NCBI GenBank assembly: GCA_963812945.1
Contig: CAWEXD010000008.1
Location: 3,720,001-3,784,000, forward strand
From: DASRDR01 sp963812945 [NCBI: uncultured Candidatus Rokubacteria bacterium]
GTDB lineage: Bacteria > Methylomirabilota > Methylomirabilia > Rokubacteriales
Length of the DNA: 64,000 nucleotides
Direction: 5' to 3'
Position 1 is the first letter of the stretch, and each line of letters starts with the position of its first letter. Both the position numbers and the translations under genes were made by a program. Below the pieces are notes generated by a model. The model was not told the DNA's origin. It saw only the letters and a program-made list of their open reading frames with translations, and ran no database searches. Below, one piece after another: positions 49,269 to 57,494 of the stretch.

Positions 49269-50277
49269 TCCAGTGAGCCACGAAACCGCGACCGCCCCGG
49301 CGCCGTCCGATCGGGCCCCCTCGACCGTCGCCTTGTCGGTCGTCATCCCCGTGTACAACGAGGAGGACAACGTCGGACCGCTCCTGACGAGCCTGCGGGA
49401 CGTCATGGAAACCCTCGGGCGGCCGTACGAGCTGATCGTCGTCGACGACGGCTCGACGGACCGGACGCATCCGCGGCTCCGTGACCTGACGGTCGAGCTG
49501 TCGGCGCTGCGCGTGGTGCGGCTCCGGACGAACTTCGGGCAGACCGCCGCCCTGGCCGCCGGCTTCGACGGCGCCCGCGGCGGGCTGGTCATCACCATGG
49601 ACGGAGACGGTCAGAACGACCCGGCCGACATCCCGCGGCTGCTCGACAAGCTCAAGGAGGGGTATGACGTCGTGAGCGGCTGGCGGCACGACCGGCAGGA
49701 CGCTCTCTGGTCACGGCGCGTGCCGTCGCAGTTCGCCAACTGGCTCATCTCGTGGATCACCGGGGTCCACCTCCACGACTACGGCTGCGCGCTGAAGGTC
49801 TATCGGCGGGAGATCCTCCAGGACGTGGCCCTGTACGGGGAGATGCACCGCTTCCTCCCCGCCCTCTGCCGCTGGGTCGGCGCCACGATCGGCGAGCTGC
49901 CGGTGGGTCACTTCCCCAGACGCCGGGGCGTGTCCAAGTACGGGCTGGGGCGGATGGTACGGGTCTTGCTGGACCTCCTGACGGTCAAGTTCCTCATGAG
50001 CTACTGGACCCGTCCCATCCAGATCTTCGGGCTCCTGGGCCTCGTTCTGGGAGGGCTCGGCATCGGCCTGGGGGCCATTTTGTCCTATCAGAAGATTTTC
50101 CACTCCATGGGTCTGGCAAATCGCCCGCTTCTCCTCCTCGCGGTGCTCCTGGTGCTCGTTGGCTTTCAGTTCGTGTCGATGGGGCTCCTGGGCGAGATGC
50201 TGGTCCGGACCTACCACGAGTCCCAGCGGAAGCCTGTCTACACAGTTCGTGAAATCATCTCCGGAGGACGATCATGA
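49255..50277 (+). CDS. GtrB/ArnC-type membrane GT2 (polyprenyl-phosphate glycosyltransferase)
   Basis: 340 residues. The GT-A domain has LSVVIPVYNEEDNV, VVDDGSTDRT, the GtrB mark NFGQTAALAAGFDGARG, the metal site TMDGDGQNDP, and DYGCALKVYRRE. Two transmembrane helices follow at about 255-280 and 295-320 (ALGL-type GLVLGGLGIGLGA and LLLLAVLLVLVGF). Full-length GtrB-like layout: it makes undecaprenyl-phosphate glucose or a similar donor at the inner leaflet. Translationally coupled to the UPF0104 gene. The last codons overlap the start of the SGNH lipoprotein gene. Confidence 0.9.
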   Translation: MSQASPVSHETATAPAPSDRAPSTVALSVVIPVYNEEDNVGPLLTSLRDVMETLGRPYELIVVDDGSTDRTHPRLRDLTVELSALRVVRLRTNFGQTAALAAGFDGARGGLVITMDGDGQNDPADIPRLLDKLKEGYDVVSGWRHDRQDALWSRRVPSQFANWLISWITGVHLHDYGCALKVYRREILQDVALYGEMHRFLPALCRWVGATIGELPVGHFPRRRGVSKYGLGRMVRVLLDLLTVKFLMSYWTRPIQIFGLLGLVLGGLGIGLGAILSYQKIFHSMGLANRPLLLLAVLLVLVGFQFVSMGLLGEMLVRTYHESQRKPVYTVREIISGGRS

Positions 50278-51037
50278 TTCGCTTCGCCCGTCTCGTGCGC
50301 GACGTGTGCCTTGGCTTCGCTGTCCTCGCCGCCGCGGGCTGCGGGGGGGCAGCAGCAGCTCGACGAGCTCCTCCTCGCAGACCCCGGCCAACTTCGACTT
50401 CGGGAACAACAACCCGCGGAAGGTGACCGCGTTCGGCGACAGCATCACGCGGGGCTTCCTCGAGCTCCGGCGGCAGAACTCCTTCGATCTCATCACCAGC
50501 AACAACTACCCGAACATTCTCCAGGGTAAGCTCAAGGGTTTCGACCCGGCGTGGAGCGTGGTCAACCGCGGCGTCGGAGGAGAGGTCACGAGCGACGGCC
50601 TCGGTCGGATCCGCTCGACCCTCAACATCGACAAGCCCGGCTTCGCCCTCATCATGGAGGGCACGAACGACGCCAGCCGTTGCCAGAACGCCACCGTCAC
50701 GGCAAACAACCTCCGGGGCATGGTGCAGATCGCCAAGGCCAACAAGTCGATTCCGATCATCGGGACGATTCCGCCGAACTTCCGGACGAACAGTTGCCCG
50801 GACTTCTTCATCATCGACGTCAACAATCAGATCCATGCCTTCGCGGACGCGGAGAACGTCACCGTGGCCGAGATCTACGACGGCATGAACAGCCGCTCCC
50901 TCTTCGGCGTCACCCCCGACCGGGACCCCCTCCATCCGAACGAGCAGGGTTACGCGGTCATGGCGGATATCTTCGGCCAGGCCATCGTGCAGGCCACTCC
51001 CGGGGGAGCGACCGCGGCACTCCGCCGGCGTCGCTGA
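50274..51037 (+). CDS. SGNH/GDSL hydrolase lipoprotein, frameshifted in a G7 tract
   Basis: ATG 50274, after GGAGGA, encodes a lipoprotein signal ending LAAAGCGG (lipobox Cys). At the G7 run 50343-50349 the frame is lost. One extra G would join it to the downstream frame as CGGGSSSSTSSSS linker, then the hydrolase. That domain has FGDSITRG (catalytic Ser), a Gly in the block II region, EGTNDAS (Asn block III) and DPLHPNEQGY (Asp/His block V). So the intact gene would be an outer-membrane or periplasmic esterase/lipase-like lipoprotein of about 254 residues. Either a sequencing indel or slippage-prone phase variation explains the break. A glycan deacetylase role fits the neighbourhood but is inferred. 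Confidence 0.75.
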
Positions 51038-51063
51038 CAGCCTCCCCGGCCGGGCAGGCGACC

Positions 51064-51288
51064 GTGCTCGAACGGGTGACGCTGGCCGAGATCCAGGCGG
51101 TCTTCGGTGTGACCGACGCGCTCGACATCTCGCGGGAAGCGCTCGTCATCCCGCTCACCCCCGGCCGGCCCGGTCGGGTGCGACGCCTCCCGAGCGGCAA
51201 GCTGGAAATAGTCCTGGACGCCGACACGCCGCTCACCGAGTGGCTCCGGACGCTGCCGGAACTCATCAGGACGGCCGGGGCGGCGTGA
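51064..51288 (+). CDS. Small conserved-looking protein of unknown function
   Basis: 74 residues from GTG 51064, ending just before the aminotransferase gene. The sequence is protein-like: an amphipathic start (LAEIQAVFGVTDALD), a central VRRLPSGKLEIVLDAD beta-type segment and a C-terminal helix TEWLRTLPELIRTAG. The composition is unlike the Arg/Pro/Gly-rich false frames common here. No domain recognised. No strong ribosome-binding site, so the start is uncertain. Confidence 0.5.
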   Translation: MLERVTLAEIQAVFGVTDALDISREALVIPLTPGRPGRVRRLPSGKLEIVLDADTPLTEWLRTLPELIRTAGAA

Positions 51289-51338
51289 TACCCTGGCCGC
51301 GATACGAACGCGACGGGCCCTGATCGCCGGAGGCCACG

Positions 51339-52685
51339 ATGACCCGACCCCTCATCCAGTCGAGCGTGCTCTACCGTGATCTCGGTCGTGCCTACCCGAC
51401 CATCGTGCGGGGGGAGGGCGTCTACCTCTGGGACGCGGAGGGCCGGCGCTACATCGATGGCTCGGGCGGGTCATCGGCCGTCACCTCCATCGGTCACGGG
51501 GTCCAGGAGATCGCGGAGGCCATGGCCGCCCAGGCCAGGAAGGTCGCGTTCGTGCCGATGCACCTGTTCACGAGCGAGCCGCTCGAGGCCCTGGCCGAGG
51601 CCGTCGCCAAGTTCGCCCCCGGCGACCTCAACCGGGTCTGGTTCGTCTCGGGCGGGTCGGAGGCGACCGAGAACGCCGCCAAGCTCGCCCGCCAGTACTG
51701 GCTGGAGCGGGGCAAGCCTTCGAAGTCCATCGTGATGGGGCGCTGGCAGTCGTTCCACGGGAACACGCTCGGCTCCATGGCGTTCGGCGGACACACGATC
51801 CGCCGCAGGAAGTACGTGCCGATGTTCAACGAGGCGAGCCACCTCCCCCCGATGTACTGCTATCGCTGCCACTTCAAGCAGACCTACCCGGCCTGCGACA
51901 CCTACTGCGCGGACTACCTCGAGCGGCTCCTGCGGCTCCAGGGCCCGGAGAACGTGGCCGCCTTCATCGCCGAGCCCGTGGTGGGGGCGACGCTCGGCGC
52001 GGTGCCGCCGGTGCCCGAGTACTTCCCCAAGATCCGCGCGATCTGTGACCGCTACGAGGTGCTCTTCATCGCCGACGAGGTGATGACGGGCTTCGGCCGG
52101 ACCGGGGCCAACTTCGCCGTGGATCATTGGGGCGTCATCCCCGACATCATCGCCACCGCCAAGGGGATCTCCGGCGGCTACATGCCGCTCGGCGCCGTCA
52201 TCGTCCGGGACGAGATCATCCAGGCGTTCGAGCGCAACAGCTCGAACTTCGTGGGCGGCCACACCTACACCGGCCACCCGGTCGCCGCCGCCGTCGGCCT
52301 GGCCGTCCTCCGGTACATCCAGGAGCACGACCTCGTCCGCAACGCGCGCGAGGTCGGCGCGCATCTCCTCGCCGGCCTGCGCGGCCTCATGGCGCGGCAC
52401 CCCATCGTCGGCGACGTGCGGGGGTTGGGGATGATGGTCGGACTCGAGTTCGTGGCGGATCGCGGGACCCGGGCCCCGTTCCCGCCCGAGCGAGAGGTGG
52501 CGCGCGCCATCGCGCTCGAGGCCCTCCCCCGCGGGCTCGTGACCTACCCCGGCGTGGGCTCGGTCGACGGCGTGCTCGGCGATCACATCAAGCTGACCCC
52601 GCCGCTCGTCCTCACCCGGGCGCAGGCGGACGAGATCGTGGCCATCATGGACACCGCGCTCGGCGCCGTCGAGGCGCGGCTCTAG
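51339..52685 (+). CDS. Class III PLP-dependent aminotransferase
   Basis: 448 residues, usual length for the family (omega-transaminase/ornithine-GABA group). Visible marks: YLWDAEGRRYIDGSGG, the phosphate-binding SGGSEATENAAKLAR, ADEVMTGFGRTG with the PLP-ring Asp, TAKGISGGYMPLGA with the Schiff-base Lys, and TYTGHP. A cysteine-rich insertion (YCYRCHFKQTYPACDTYC) seen in a subset of the family could bind metal or form disulfides. Substrate not assignable. ATG preceded by GGAGG at six bases. Confidence 0.9.
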   Translation: MTRPLIQSSVLYRDLGRAYPTIVRGEGVYLWDAEGRRYIDGSGGSSAVTSIGHGVQEIAEAMAAQARKVAFVPMHLFTSEPLEALAEAVAKFAPGDLNRVWFVSGGSEATENAAKLARQYWLERGKPSKSIVMGRWQSFHGNTLGSMAFGGHTIRRRKYVPMFNEASHLPPMYCYRCHFKQTYPACDTYCADYLERLLRLQGPENVAAFIAEPVVGATLGAVPPVPEYFPKIRAICDRYEVLFIADEVMTGFGRTGANFAVDHWGVIPDIIATAKGISGGYMPLGAVIVRDEIIQAFERNSSNFVGGHTYTGHPVAAAVGLAVLRYIQEHDLVRNAREVGAHLLAGLRGLMARHPIVGDVRGLGMMVGLEFVADRGTRAPFPPEREVARAIALEALPRGLVTYPGVGSVDGVLGDHIKLTPPLVLTRAQADEIVAIMDTALGAVEARL

Positions 52686-52705
52686 CGGCGTCCCGCGGAG
52701 CAGGC

Positions 52706-53266
52706 ATGACCTGCCCGAAGTGCCGCACGGCGGTCCCGGACCAGAGCGTGTTCTGCCTGGCATGCGGGACCCAGCTCCCACGGGCCCTGACGCCGCAGGA
52801 CGGCAACGGCACCGGGACGGGGACGGCGCCCGCCGCGGTCCCGGCCCCGTCCGCGGCCCCGCCAGGAACCAAGCAGCCCTACGCCCTCTCCCTGGGGCCG
52901 CTGGTGGACGAGCGGCTCCGCTACCGGGTCGCCCGCTGGGTCGTGGACCGGGCGCCCGCCCATGCCCTGATCGAGGTGCAGGACGACCTTCAGCACGGGA
53001 CCTTCGTGACGTTCCTGGCCCTCACCTCCGAAGAGGCCGAGTCGGCGCGGCGAGGGATCCAGCAGCTCGGGGTGGCGCCCGCCCTGCTCCGCCTCGCCCC
53101 CGCGACGACCGCCGAGATGCTCCTGCCCGAGCGGCGGGCGCGCCCGGCCGCGGTCGAGAAGCGCCCGACGGGCTTCGGCGATTGGCGAACGCTCGCCGCC
53201 GCCGCCGTCGGGCTCCTGATCTTCGGCCTGGTCGTGGTGCGCCTGATCGGCGGGCGCGGCTTCTGA
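52706..53266 (+). CDS. Zinc-ribbon protein with C-terminal membrane anchor
   Basis: 186 residues. N-terminal zinc ribbon CPKC...CLACG (two CxxC pairs within 20 residues), a Pro/Ala/Gly/Thr linker (about 30-55), a small alpha/beta domain (about 58-150, VARWVVDRAPAHALIEVQD) and one C-terminal helix (LLIFGLVVVRLIGG). Cytoplasmic domain tethered to the membrane is the simplest topology. No function recognised. Starts 20 bases after the aminotransferase. Confidence 0.72.
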   Translation: MTCPKCRTAVPDQSVFCLACGTQLPRALTPQDGNGTGTGTAPAAVPAPSAAPPGTKQPYALSLGPLVDERLRYRVARWVVDRAPAHALIEVQDDLQHGTFVTFLALTSEEAESARRGIQQLGVAPALLRLAPATTAEMLLPERRARPAAVEKRPTGFGDWRTLAAAAVGLLIFGLVVVRLIGGRGF

Positions 53267-53316
53267 GCCGCCCCGCCGGGCGTCGTCATCCGACCGTCGT
53301 CAAGGCCTCGTCGTCC

Positions 53317-53398
53317 CCCCGCGCCGTATCCGCGGGGCGTCGGGGTCCCCGCTCCGCATGCTGGCGCTGACGCCGCCCTAGCTAGCGCCGGGACCCCG
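53317..53398. terminator. Two GC-rich hairpins between the zinc-ribbon genes
   Basis: Hairpin 1: CCCCGCG 53317-53323 and CGCGGGG 53331-53337, 7-base loop. Hairpin 2: CGGGGTCCC 53341-53349 pairs with GGGACCCCG 53390-53398 and encloses GGCGCT 53363-53368 / AGCGCC 53384-53389. No U-tract follows either stem, so they may be Rho-type pause sites or processing barriers rather than classic terminators. Confidence 0.4.
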
Positions 53399-53425
53399 GG
53401 ATCCTCCGAGAGGACGGGTCCGGGC

Positions 53426-53431
53426 TAGAAT
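53426..53431 (+). promoter_or_regulatory. -10 box (TAGAAT), leaderless start
   Basis: TAGAAT six bases before the ATG at 53438, in the context GGGCTAGAATG. It has no extended TGn and no clear -35. Confidence 0.45.
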
Positions 53432-53437
53432 GACCTC

Positions 53438-53704
53438 ATGACCGACGCATACCGTGAGTTCGAGGCGCAGAGCCTCTTCTGCGCCCGCTGCCGTCGCGCC
53501 GTTCCGGTTCGGAAGAAGCTCCTTCTGGTCCTGCCGACCGGCAACCAGTACGACTACGTGTGCCAGGAGTGCGGCACGCCGGTCGGCGGCAAGGTCGACC
53601 GCGATCCCACGGTGTTCCGCGAGACCTCGCGCGCGGCAGCCGCAGCCGCGCGGCCGCGCCCGCCGGGCGTGCCGCCGGCGCCCCGCCCGCGGCAGCGCGG
53701 GTGA
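53438..53704 (+). CDS. Small zinc-ribbon protein
   Basis: 88 residues. Four cysteines in two CxxC pairs (FCARCRRAV and YVCQECGTPVGG) spaced about 27 residues apart form a likely zinc ribbon, flanked by basic residues (VRKKLLLV). The tail from about residue 60 is Pro/Arg/Ala-rich and disordered. It overlaps the SagB-type gene by four bases, so the two are co-translated. Nucleic-acid or protein binding is possible; it does not look like a RiPP precursor. Confidence 0.65.
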   Translation: MTDAYREFEAQSLFCARCRRAVPVRKKLLLVLPTGNQYDYVCQECGTPVGGKVDRDPTVFRETSRAAAAAARPRPPGVPPAPRPRQRG

Positions 53705-55305
53705 GGCGCCCGGGAACCAGCCCCGCCGACGGCGGGCCCGGCGAGGCTCGCGCCTACCACGAGGAGACGAAGCACTCGCGCGCGAGCGTTCGCCACGACG
53801 CCCACGCCCTCGACTGGGCGCACAAGCCGTTCCTCTTCAAGGTGTACCCGGACGTCCCCGCCGTGCCCCTGCCGCGCGAGGTGCCGCCGCCCGCCATGCC
53901 CGCACTCGAGGCGGTCGGGCGCGGCGTTGCGCCAGCGGGGCCGGCTCCCGTCGACGTGCGCGCCCTGGCCCAGCTCCTCTTCTTCTCGGCGGGCCTCACG
54001 AAGCGCAAGGTCTATCCGGGCGGCGAGACGCACCACTTCCGCGCGGCGGCGTCGACCGGCGCCCTCTACCAGACCGAGGTCTATGTCGTCGCCGGCGGTG
54101 TCCCGGGGCTCGACCCCGGCGTCTATCACTTCTGTCCCGGCGACTTCACGCTGCGCTGCCTCCGGGCCGGCGACTACCGGGCCGCGCTCGCCGCGGCCAC
54201 GGGACGCGGGGAGCTCGTGGCGGACGCCCCGGTGACGGCCGTGCTCACGGCAATCCACTGGCGGAACACGTGGAAGTACCGGGCACGGGCGTTCCGGCAC
54301 TTCTTCTGGGACGCGGGCACGCTGCTCGCGAACCTGGTCGCGACCGCGGCGGCGGGCGACGTCGCGGCCCGGATCCTCCTGGGCTTCGCGGATCCCCTGG
54401 TGAACGCTCTCCTCGGACTCGACGCGATGCGGGAGAGCAGCCTCGCCGTCGTGCCGCTCGGCCGCGGCGCCGGACCCGCCCCGCCGAGTCCGCCCGCCCC
54501 GCCCCTCGCGCTCCCTACGGTGCCCCTGTCGGCTCGCGAGGTCGACTATCCGCTCGTTCGGCTCGCCTATGAGGCCTCCAGCCTCCCGGATGGGGCGGCG
54601 GCAGAGGCATGGCTCGCTCGCGGCGCGGCCCGGACTCCGCCGGCGAGAGGGGCGGATCCGGCCGGCGCACCGCCGGATGCCGGCGCTCTACCCTGCCGGA
54701 CCCTGGGCGAGACGATCCTGCGCCGAGGATCGACCCGTGAGTTCCCGCGGCAGCCGATCGCGGGTGCGCGGTTCGCCGCGATCCTGGACGCGGCGCTGCG
54801 CCCGCTCCCGTTGGACCTGGATGGACCCGGCCCCCGGGTCGACACCTACCTCATGGTCCACGCGGTCGAGGGCCTTCCCGCCGGCACCTATGTGTGGGAC
54901 CCGGACACGCGGACACCGCGCCTCCTGCGGGCCGGCGAGTTCCGGCGTGACGGCGGGGAGCTCTGTCTCGAGCAACCGCTCGGCGCCGACGCCAGCGCGG
55001 TCGCGTTCTTCCTCGCCGACCTCGACGCGGTCTCCGCCCACTGGGGCAGCCGCGGGTATCGGGCGGTCAACCTCGCGGCCGGCCTCCTCGGCGGGCGGCT
55101 CTACCTCGGGGCGTACGGGCTCGGCCTGGGAGCCACGGGCCTCACGTTCTACGACGACGAGGTCGTGCGCTTCTTCGGGCCGGACGCCGCCGGCAAGGAT
55201 GCGATTTTCGTCACCGCGCTCGGTCCCGCCGCGCAGCGGGGAACGCCGCGCGGTCTCGCGCCGGCCCCGGCGGCGCTCGAGCCACTGCGCCCCGGCGAGG
55301 CTTGA
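53701..55305 (+). CDS. SagB/ThcOx-type nitroreductase-fold oxidoreductase, two-domain
   Basis: 534 residues with two nitroreductase-like halves (about 75-260 and 345-515). Half 1: FFSAGLTKRKVYPGGE, RAAASTGALYQTEVYV, GVYHF. Half 2: ILRRGSTREFPRQPI (Arg/Ser FMN-phosphate loop), GLPAGTYVWDPD, NLAAGLLGGRLYLGAYGLGLGATG. FMN-dependent oxidation is expected. SagB enzymes make azoles in RiPPs together with YcaO, but no YcaO or precursor is near, so this belongs to the large group of standalone SagB-type dehydrogenases. GTG at 53701. Confidence 0.83.
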   Translation: MRRPGTSPADGGPGEARAYHEETKHSRASVRHDAHALDWAHKPFLFKVYPDVPAVPLPREVPPPAMPALEAVGRGVAPAGPAPVDVRALAQLLFFSAGLTKRKVYPGGETHHFRAAASTGALYQTEVYVVAGGVPGLDPGVYHFCPGDFTLRCLRAGDYRAALAAATGRGELVADAPVTAVLTAIHWRNTWKYRARAFRHFFWDAGTLLANLVATAAAGDVAARILLGFADPLVNALLGLDAMRESSLAVVPLGRGAGPAPPSPPAPPLALPTVPLSAREVDYPLVRLAYEASSLPDGAAAEAWLARGAARTPPARGADPAGAPPDAGALPCRTLGETILRRGSTREFPRQPIAGARFAAILDAALRPLPLDLDGPGPRVDTYLMVHAVEGLPAGTYVWDPDTRTPRLLRAGEFRRDGGELCLEQPLGADASAVAFFLADLDAVSAHWGSRGYRAVNLAAGLLGGRLYLGAYGLGLGATGLTFYDDEVVRFFGPDAAGKDAIFVTALGPAAQRGTPRGLAPAPAALEPLRPGEA

Positions 55306-55306
55306 G

Positions 55307-55969
55307 CTAGCGCCCGAGGGCGGCCGCCAGCTGCGAGAGGTCGCGCACCTCGAGATCGGGGCTGACCCCCAGCTCCTCGACCGGCGCCCCCTGCCGGTTG
55401 ACCCAGGCGACGCGGAACCCGAAGGCCTTGGCCCCGGCGACGTCCCAACCGTTCGACGAGACGAAGCCGATCGCGTCCCGCGGGAGGCCGAGGCGCGCCG
55501 GCCCGAGCGCGTAGACGACCGGAGCGGGCTTGAAGATCCCCACCTCGTCCACGCTGATCACCGCGCGCAAGCGCTCCCCGAGGCGGTTCTTGGCGACCAC
55601 TGCCTCGAGCATGCGCGGCGCCCCGTTCGAGAGGATGGCGCACGGCAGGTCCCGCAGCCGGCCGAGGGCCTCATGGACCTCGGGATAGGCATCGAGCGCG
55701 AGGTAGGCGTCCATCAGGCGCCGCCGCTCGATTGCGTCCAGTTGGAGGCCCAGGCGGCGGCAGGCGAACGTGAGGGCGGATTCCGTGACGGCCCAGAAGT
55801 CCTCGTAGCGCCCCATGAGGCTCCGGAGCCACGTGTACTCGAGCTGCTTCTGGCGCCAGAGCGCCGACAGCGCCTCGGGGTCGCGCGTGACGGCGCGCGC
55901 GGCGGCCACGACGGAGTGGACGTCGAAGAGCGTCCCGTAGGCGTCGAAGAGGAGTCCCTTCACTTCCAC
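55307..55969 (-). CDS. Haloacid dehalogenase, type II
   Basis: 220 residues of the HAD superfamily. Nucleophile Asp9 in LLFDAYGTLFD, motif II Ser in AILSNGAP, motif III Lys in IFKPAP, and the class-specific FVSSNGWDVAGAK near 170. The SSNxWD segment is diagnostic for L-2-haloacid dehalogenases, so hydrolysis of 2-haloalkanoates or a related small acid is likely. GTG at 55969. Convergent with the SagB-type gene, ends one base apart. Confidence 0.9.
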   Translation of the reverse strand: MEVKGLLFDAYGTLFDVHSVVAAARAVTRDPEALSALWRQKQLEYTWLRSLMGRYEDFWAVTESALTFACRRLGLQLDAIERRRLMDAYLALDAYPEVHEALGRLRDLPCAILSNGAPRMLEAVVAKNRLGERLRAVISVDEVGIFKPAPVVYALGPARLGLPRDAIGFVSSNGWDVAGAKAFGFRVAWVNRQGAPVEELGVSPDLEVRDLSQLAAALGR

Positions 55970-56053
55970 CGGATCCCCCTTGCGCTCGCCGAGTCAGCGG
56001 GGCAGGCCGGCGGTAGAGCCGCCGCGGCCTTGCCGCGCGTCGACCAGAGCCCG

Positions 56054-56059
56054 TACAAT
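56054..56059 (+). promoter_or_regulatory. Promoter with TTGCCG/TACAAT, leaderless start
   Basis: TACAAT eight bases before the ATG at 56068, with TTGCCG at 56030-56035 and an 18-base spacer. Both halves are plausible. Confidence 0.55.
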
Positions 56060-56067
56060 GAAACGCC

Positions 56068-56430
56068 ATGTCGCGGGTCGGTGGACACCAGCGTCGTTCG
56101 CACCGGGTGGGCGTGGTCGCCGCGCTCCTCTTGCTGCTGGGCGGCTGTGCGGAGCTGATGCCGCTCCGGGACCCCCCGCTCGAGGCGACGCAGGATCACG
56201 AGGCGGTGACGACGCGCGAGGAGGCGGTCCGCATGTTCGGTCCGCCGCACGAGATCCGGTCGTCGGACATCGGTCCGGTGCTGGTCTACCGGCGCGCCGT
56301 GGTCGTCGACGTCAACCCGAACCGTTACTACGGGGAGGATCGGGGCGATCGCTTCGACCGGTACGAGAAGATCCTCCTGTACGTGGACGGGGAGGGCCGC
56401 ATCGTCCGGCGCGCCATCGAGCCCGACTAG
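56068..56430 (+). CDS. Small lipoprotein of unknown function
   Basis: 120 residues. Lipoprotein signal with lipobox LLGGC (Cys27). The mature part starts AELMPLRDPP and includes TREEAVRMFGPPHEIRSSD, a pattern seen in BamE/SmpA-like small lipoproteins (helix then beta hairpin), then VLVYRRAVVVDV and ILLYVDGEGRIVRR. BamE-type fold is a guess from this pattern. Start fixed by the promoter box upstream. Convergent with the carboxypeptidase gene, 20 bases away. Confidence 0.7.
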   Translation: MSRVGGHQRRSHRVGVVAALLLLLGGCAELMPLRDPPLEATQDHEAVTTREEAVRMFGPPHEIRSSDIGPVLVYRRAVVVDVNPNRYYGEDRGDRFDRYEKILLYVDGEGRIVRRAIEPD

Positions 56431-56450
56431 GGCCCCCGGCACGCCCGGGG

Positions 56451-57401
56451 CTACTGGGGCGTCGTGCGGCCCCGCAGCCGCCAGCGGCGGCCGTCGCGGG
56501 TCAGGGAGTTGAGGGGCTCGCCGAATCCGAACCTGAGGAGCCGCCCCGCGTCGAGGAAGGACATGCCACGGGTCTCGGCGCCCAGGACGACGCAGAGCAG
56601 GCGCTGCCCCGCACGCCCGGCGGCCACCGCGACGTTGTAGCCGGCCTCCAGCGTGAACCCCGTCTTGAGCGCCGTCACACCCCCGGGGTCCCGGAACAAG
56701 GGGATCCGGCGCTGGAACACCCGGCCCCGCCACTTGAAGTCCGTGTCCCCGAGGAGCGCGCGGCTCTCGGGGAAGTCCCGGAGGAGGTGCTCCGCCAGGG
56801 TGGCCATGTCGCGAGCCGTCGTCCGCTGGCGAGGATCCGGAAGGCCGTGCGGGTTGGCGAACACCGTGTGCGTGAGCCCCAGACGCTCGCCCTCGACGTT
56901 CATGCGGTCGACGAACTGGTCCTCGCTGTCGGCCACGTGCTCGGCCACGGCAGTCGCCGCGTCGTTGGCCGAGGCGATCGCCACGGCGGCCATCAGGGTC
57001 TCGAAGGGCACGACCTGTCCGGTCATGAGCCCCATGCGGAAGCGCGGCGTGCGCATCGTGTTCACGCTGATCGTCACGGGGTCGCCCCTCGTCACGCGCC
57101 CCGCCCGGAGGGCGTCGTGGGCGATGTAGAGCGTCATCAGCTTCACGAGGCTGGCCGGGGCGCGGTCCTCCTCGGCATTCTTCTCGAAAAGCACCTTGCC
57201 CGTCTCGAGGTCGATGAGCACCACGGCCTCGGCCGAGACGGGCAGGCTCCCCGTGTGGGCCCCGTTGCGTCCGGGCTCGGGGGCGGGGGCGGCGGCGGCG
57301 GGCGCCGCCACCAGCGTAAGGCCGAGGGCCGCCGTCAGGGCGAGCCACCCGCCCTGCCAGGGAAAACGCCGCCGTCCATGCGAGACCGCCTGGAAAACCA
57401 T
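56451..57401 (-). CDS. D-alanyl-D-alanine carboxypeptidase (penicillin-binding protein, S11)
   Basis: 316 residues from ATG 57401 (MVFQAV). A Sec signal peptide of about 38 residues (APAAAA-PAP) precedes the S11 domain: SxxK as SLVK (Ser84, Lys87), SxN as SAN (Ser144-Asn146) and KTG (246-248). The DacA-type C-terminal beta domain is reduced. Trims the pentapeptide of peptidoglycan in the periplasm. An earlier ATG at 57413 overlaps the TACAAT promoter box, so 57401 is preferred. Confidence 0.9.
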   Translation of the reverse strand: MVFQAVSHGRRRFPWQGGWLALTAALGLTLVAAPAAAAPAPEPGRNGAHTGSLPVSAEAVVLIDLETGKVLFEKNAEEDRAPASLVKLMTLYIAHDALRAGRVTRGDPVTISVNTMRTPRFRMGLMTGQVVPFETLMAAVAIASANDAATAVAEHVADSEDQFVDRMNVEGERLGLTHTVFANPHGLPDPRQRTTARDMATLAEHLLRDFPESRALLGDTDFKWRGRVFQRRIPLFRDPGGVTALKTGFTLEAGYNVAVAAGRAGQRLLCVVLGAETRGMSFLDAGRLLRFGFGEPLNSLTRDGRRWRLRGRTTPQ

Positions 57402-57411
57402 ACGAGCCGCC

Positions 57412-57417
57412 ATTGTA
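57412..57417 (-). promoter_or_regulatory. Extended -10 promoter (TGT-TACAAT), leaderless start
   Basis: Minus strand GGCTGTTACAATGG: TACAAT with the extended TGn, ten bases before the ATG at 57401 and overlapping the alternative ATG at 57413. Confidence 0.5.
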
Positions 57418-57494
57418 ACAGCCGGGGCCCGGGTACCCGCACGAAATGCCGGTGGCCCGGCGCCGTGGTACCGTAGCCGCCAAGGCATCCCCCG

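Noticed and set aside
29668-50277. Exosortase/PEP-CTERM exopolysaccharide locus (suggested by AsnB)
   Set aside because: No exosortase, PEP-CTERM protein, Wzx/Wzy or chain-length regulator was found.
53438-55305. RiPP azole cluster (small Cys protein plus SagB)
   Set aside because: The small protein is a two-CxxC zinc ribbon, not a leader/core peptide, and no YcaO or peptidase is nearby.
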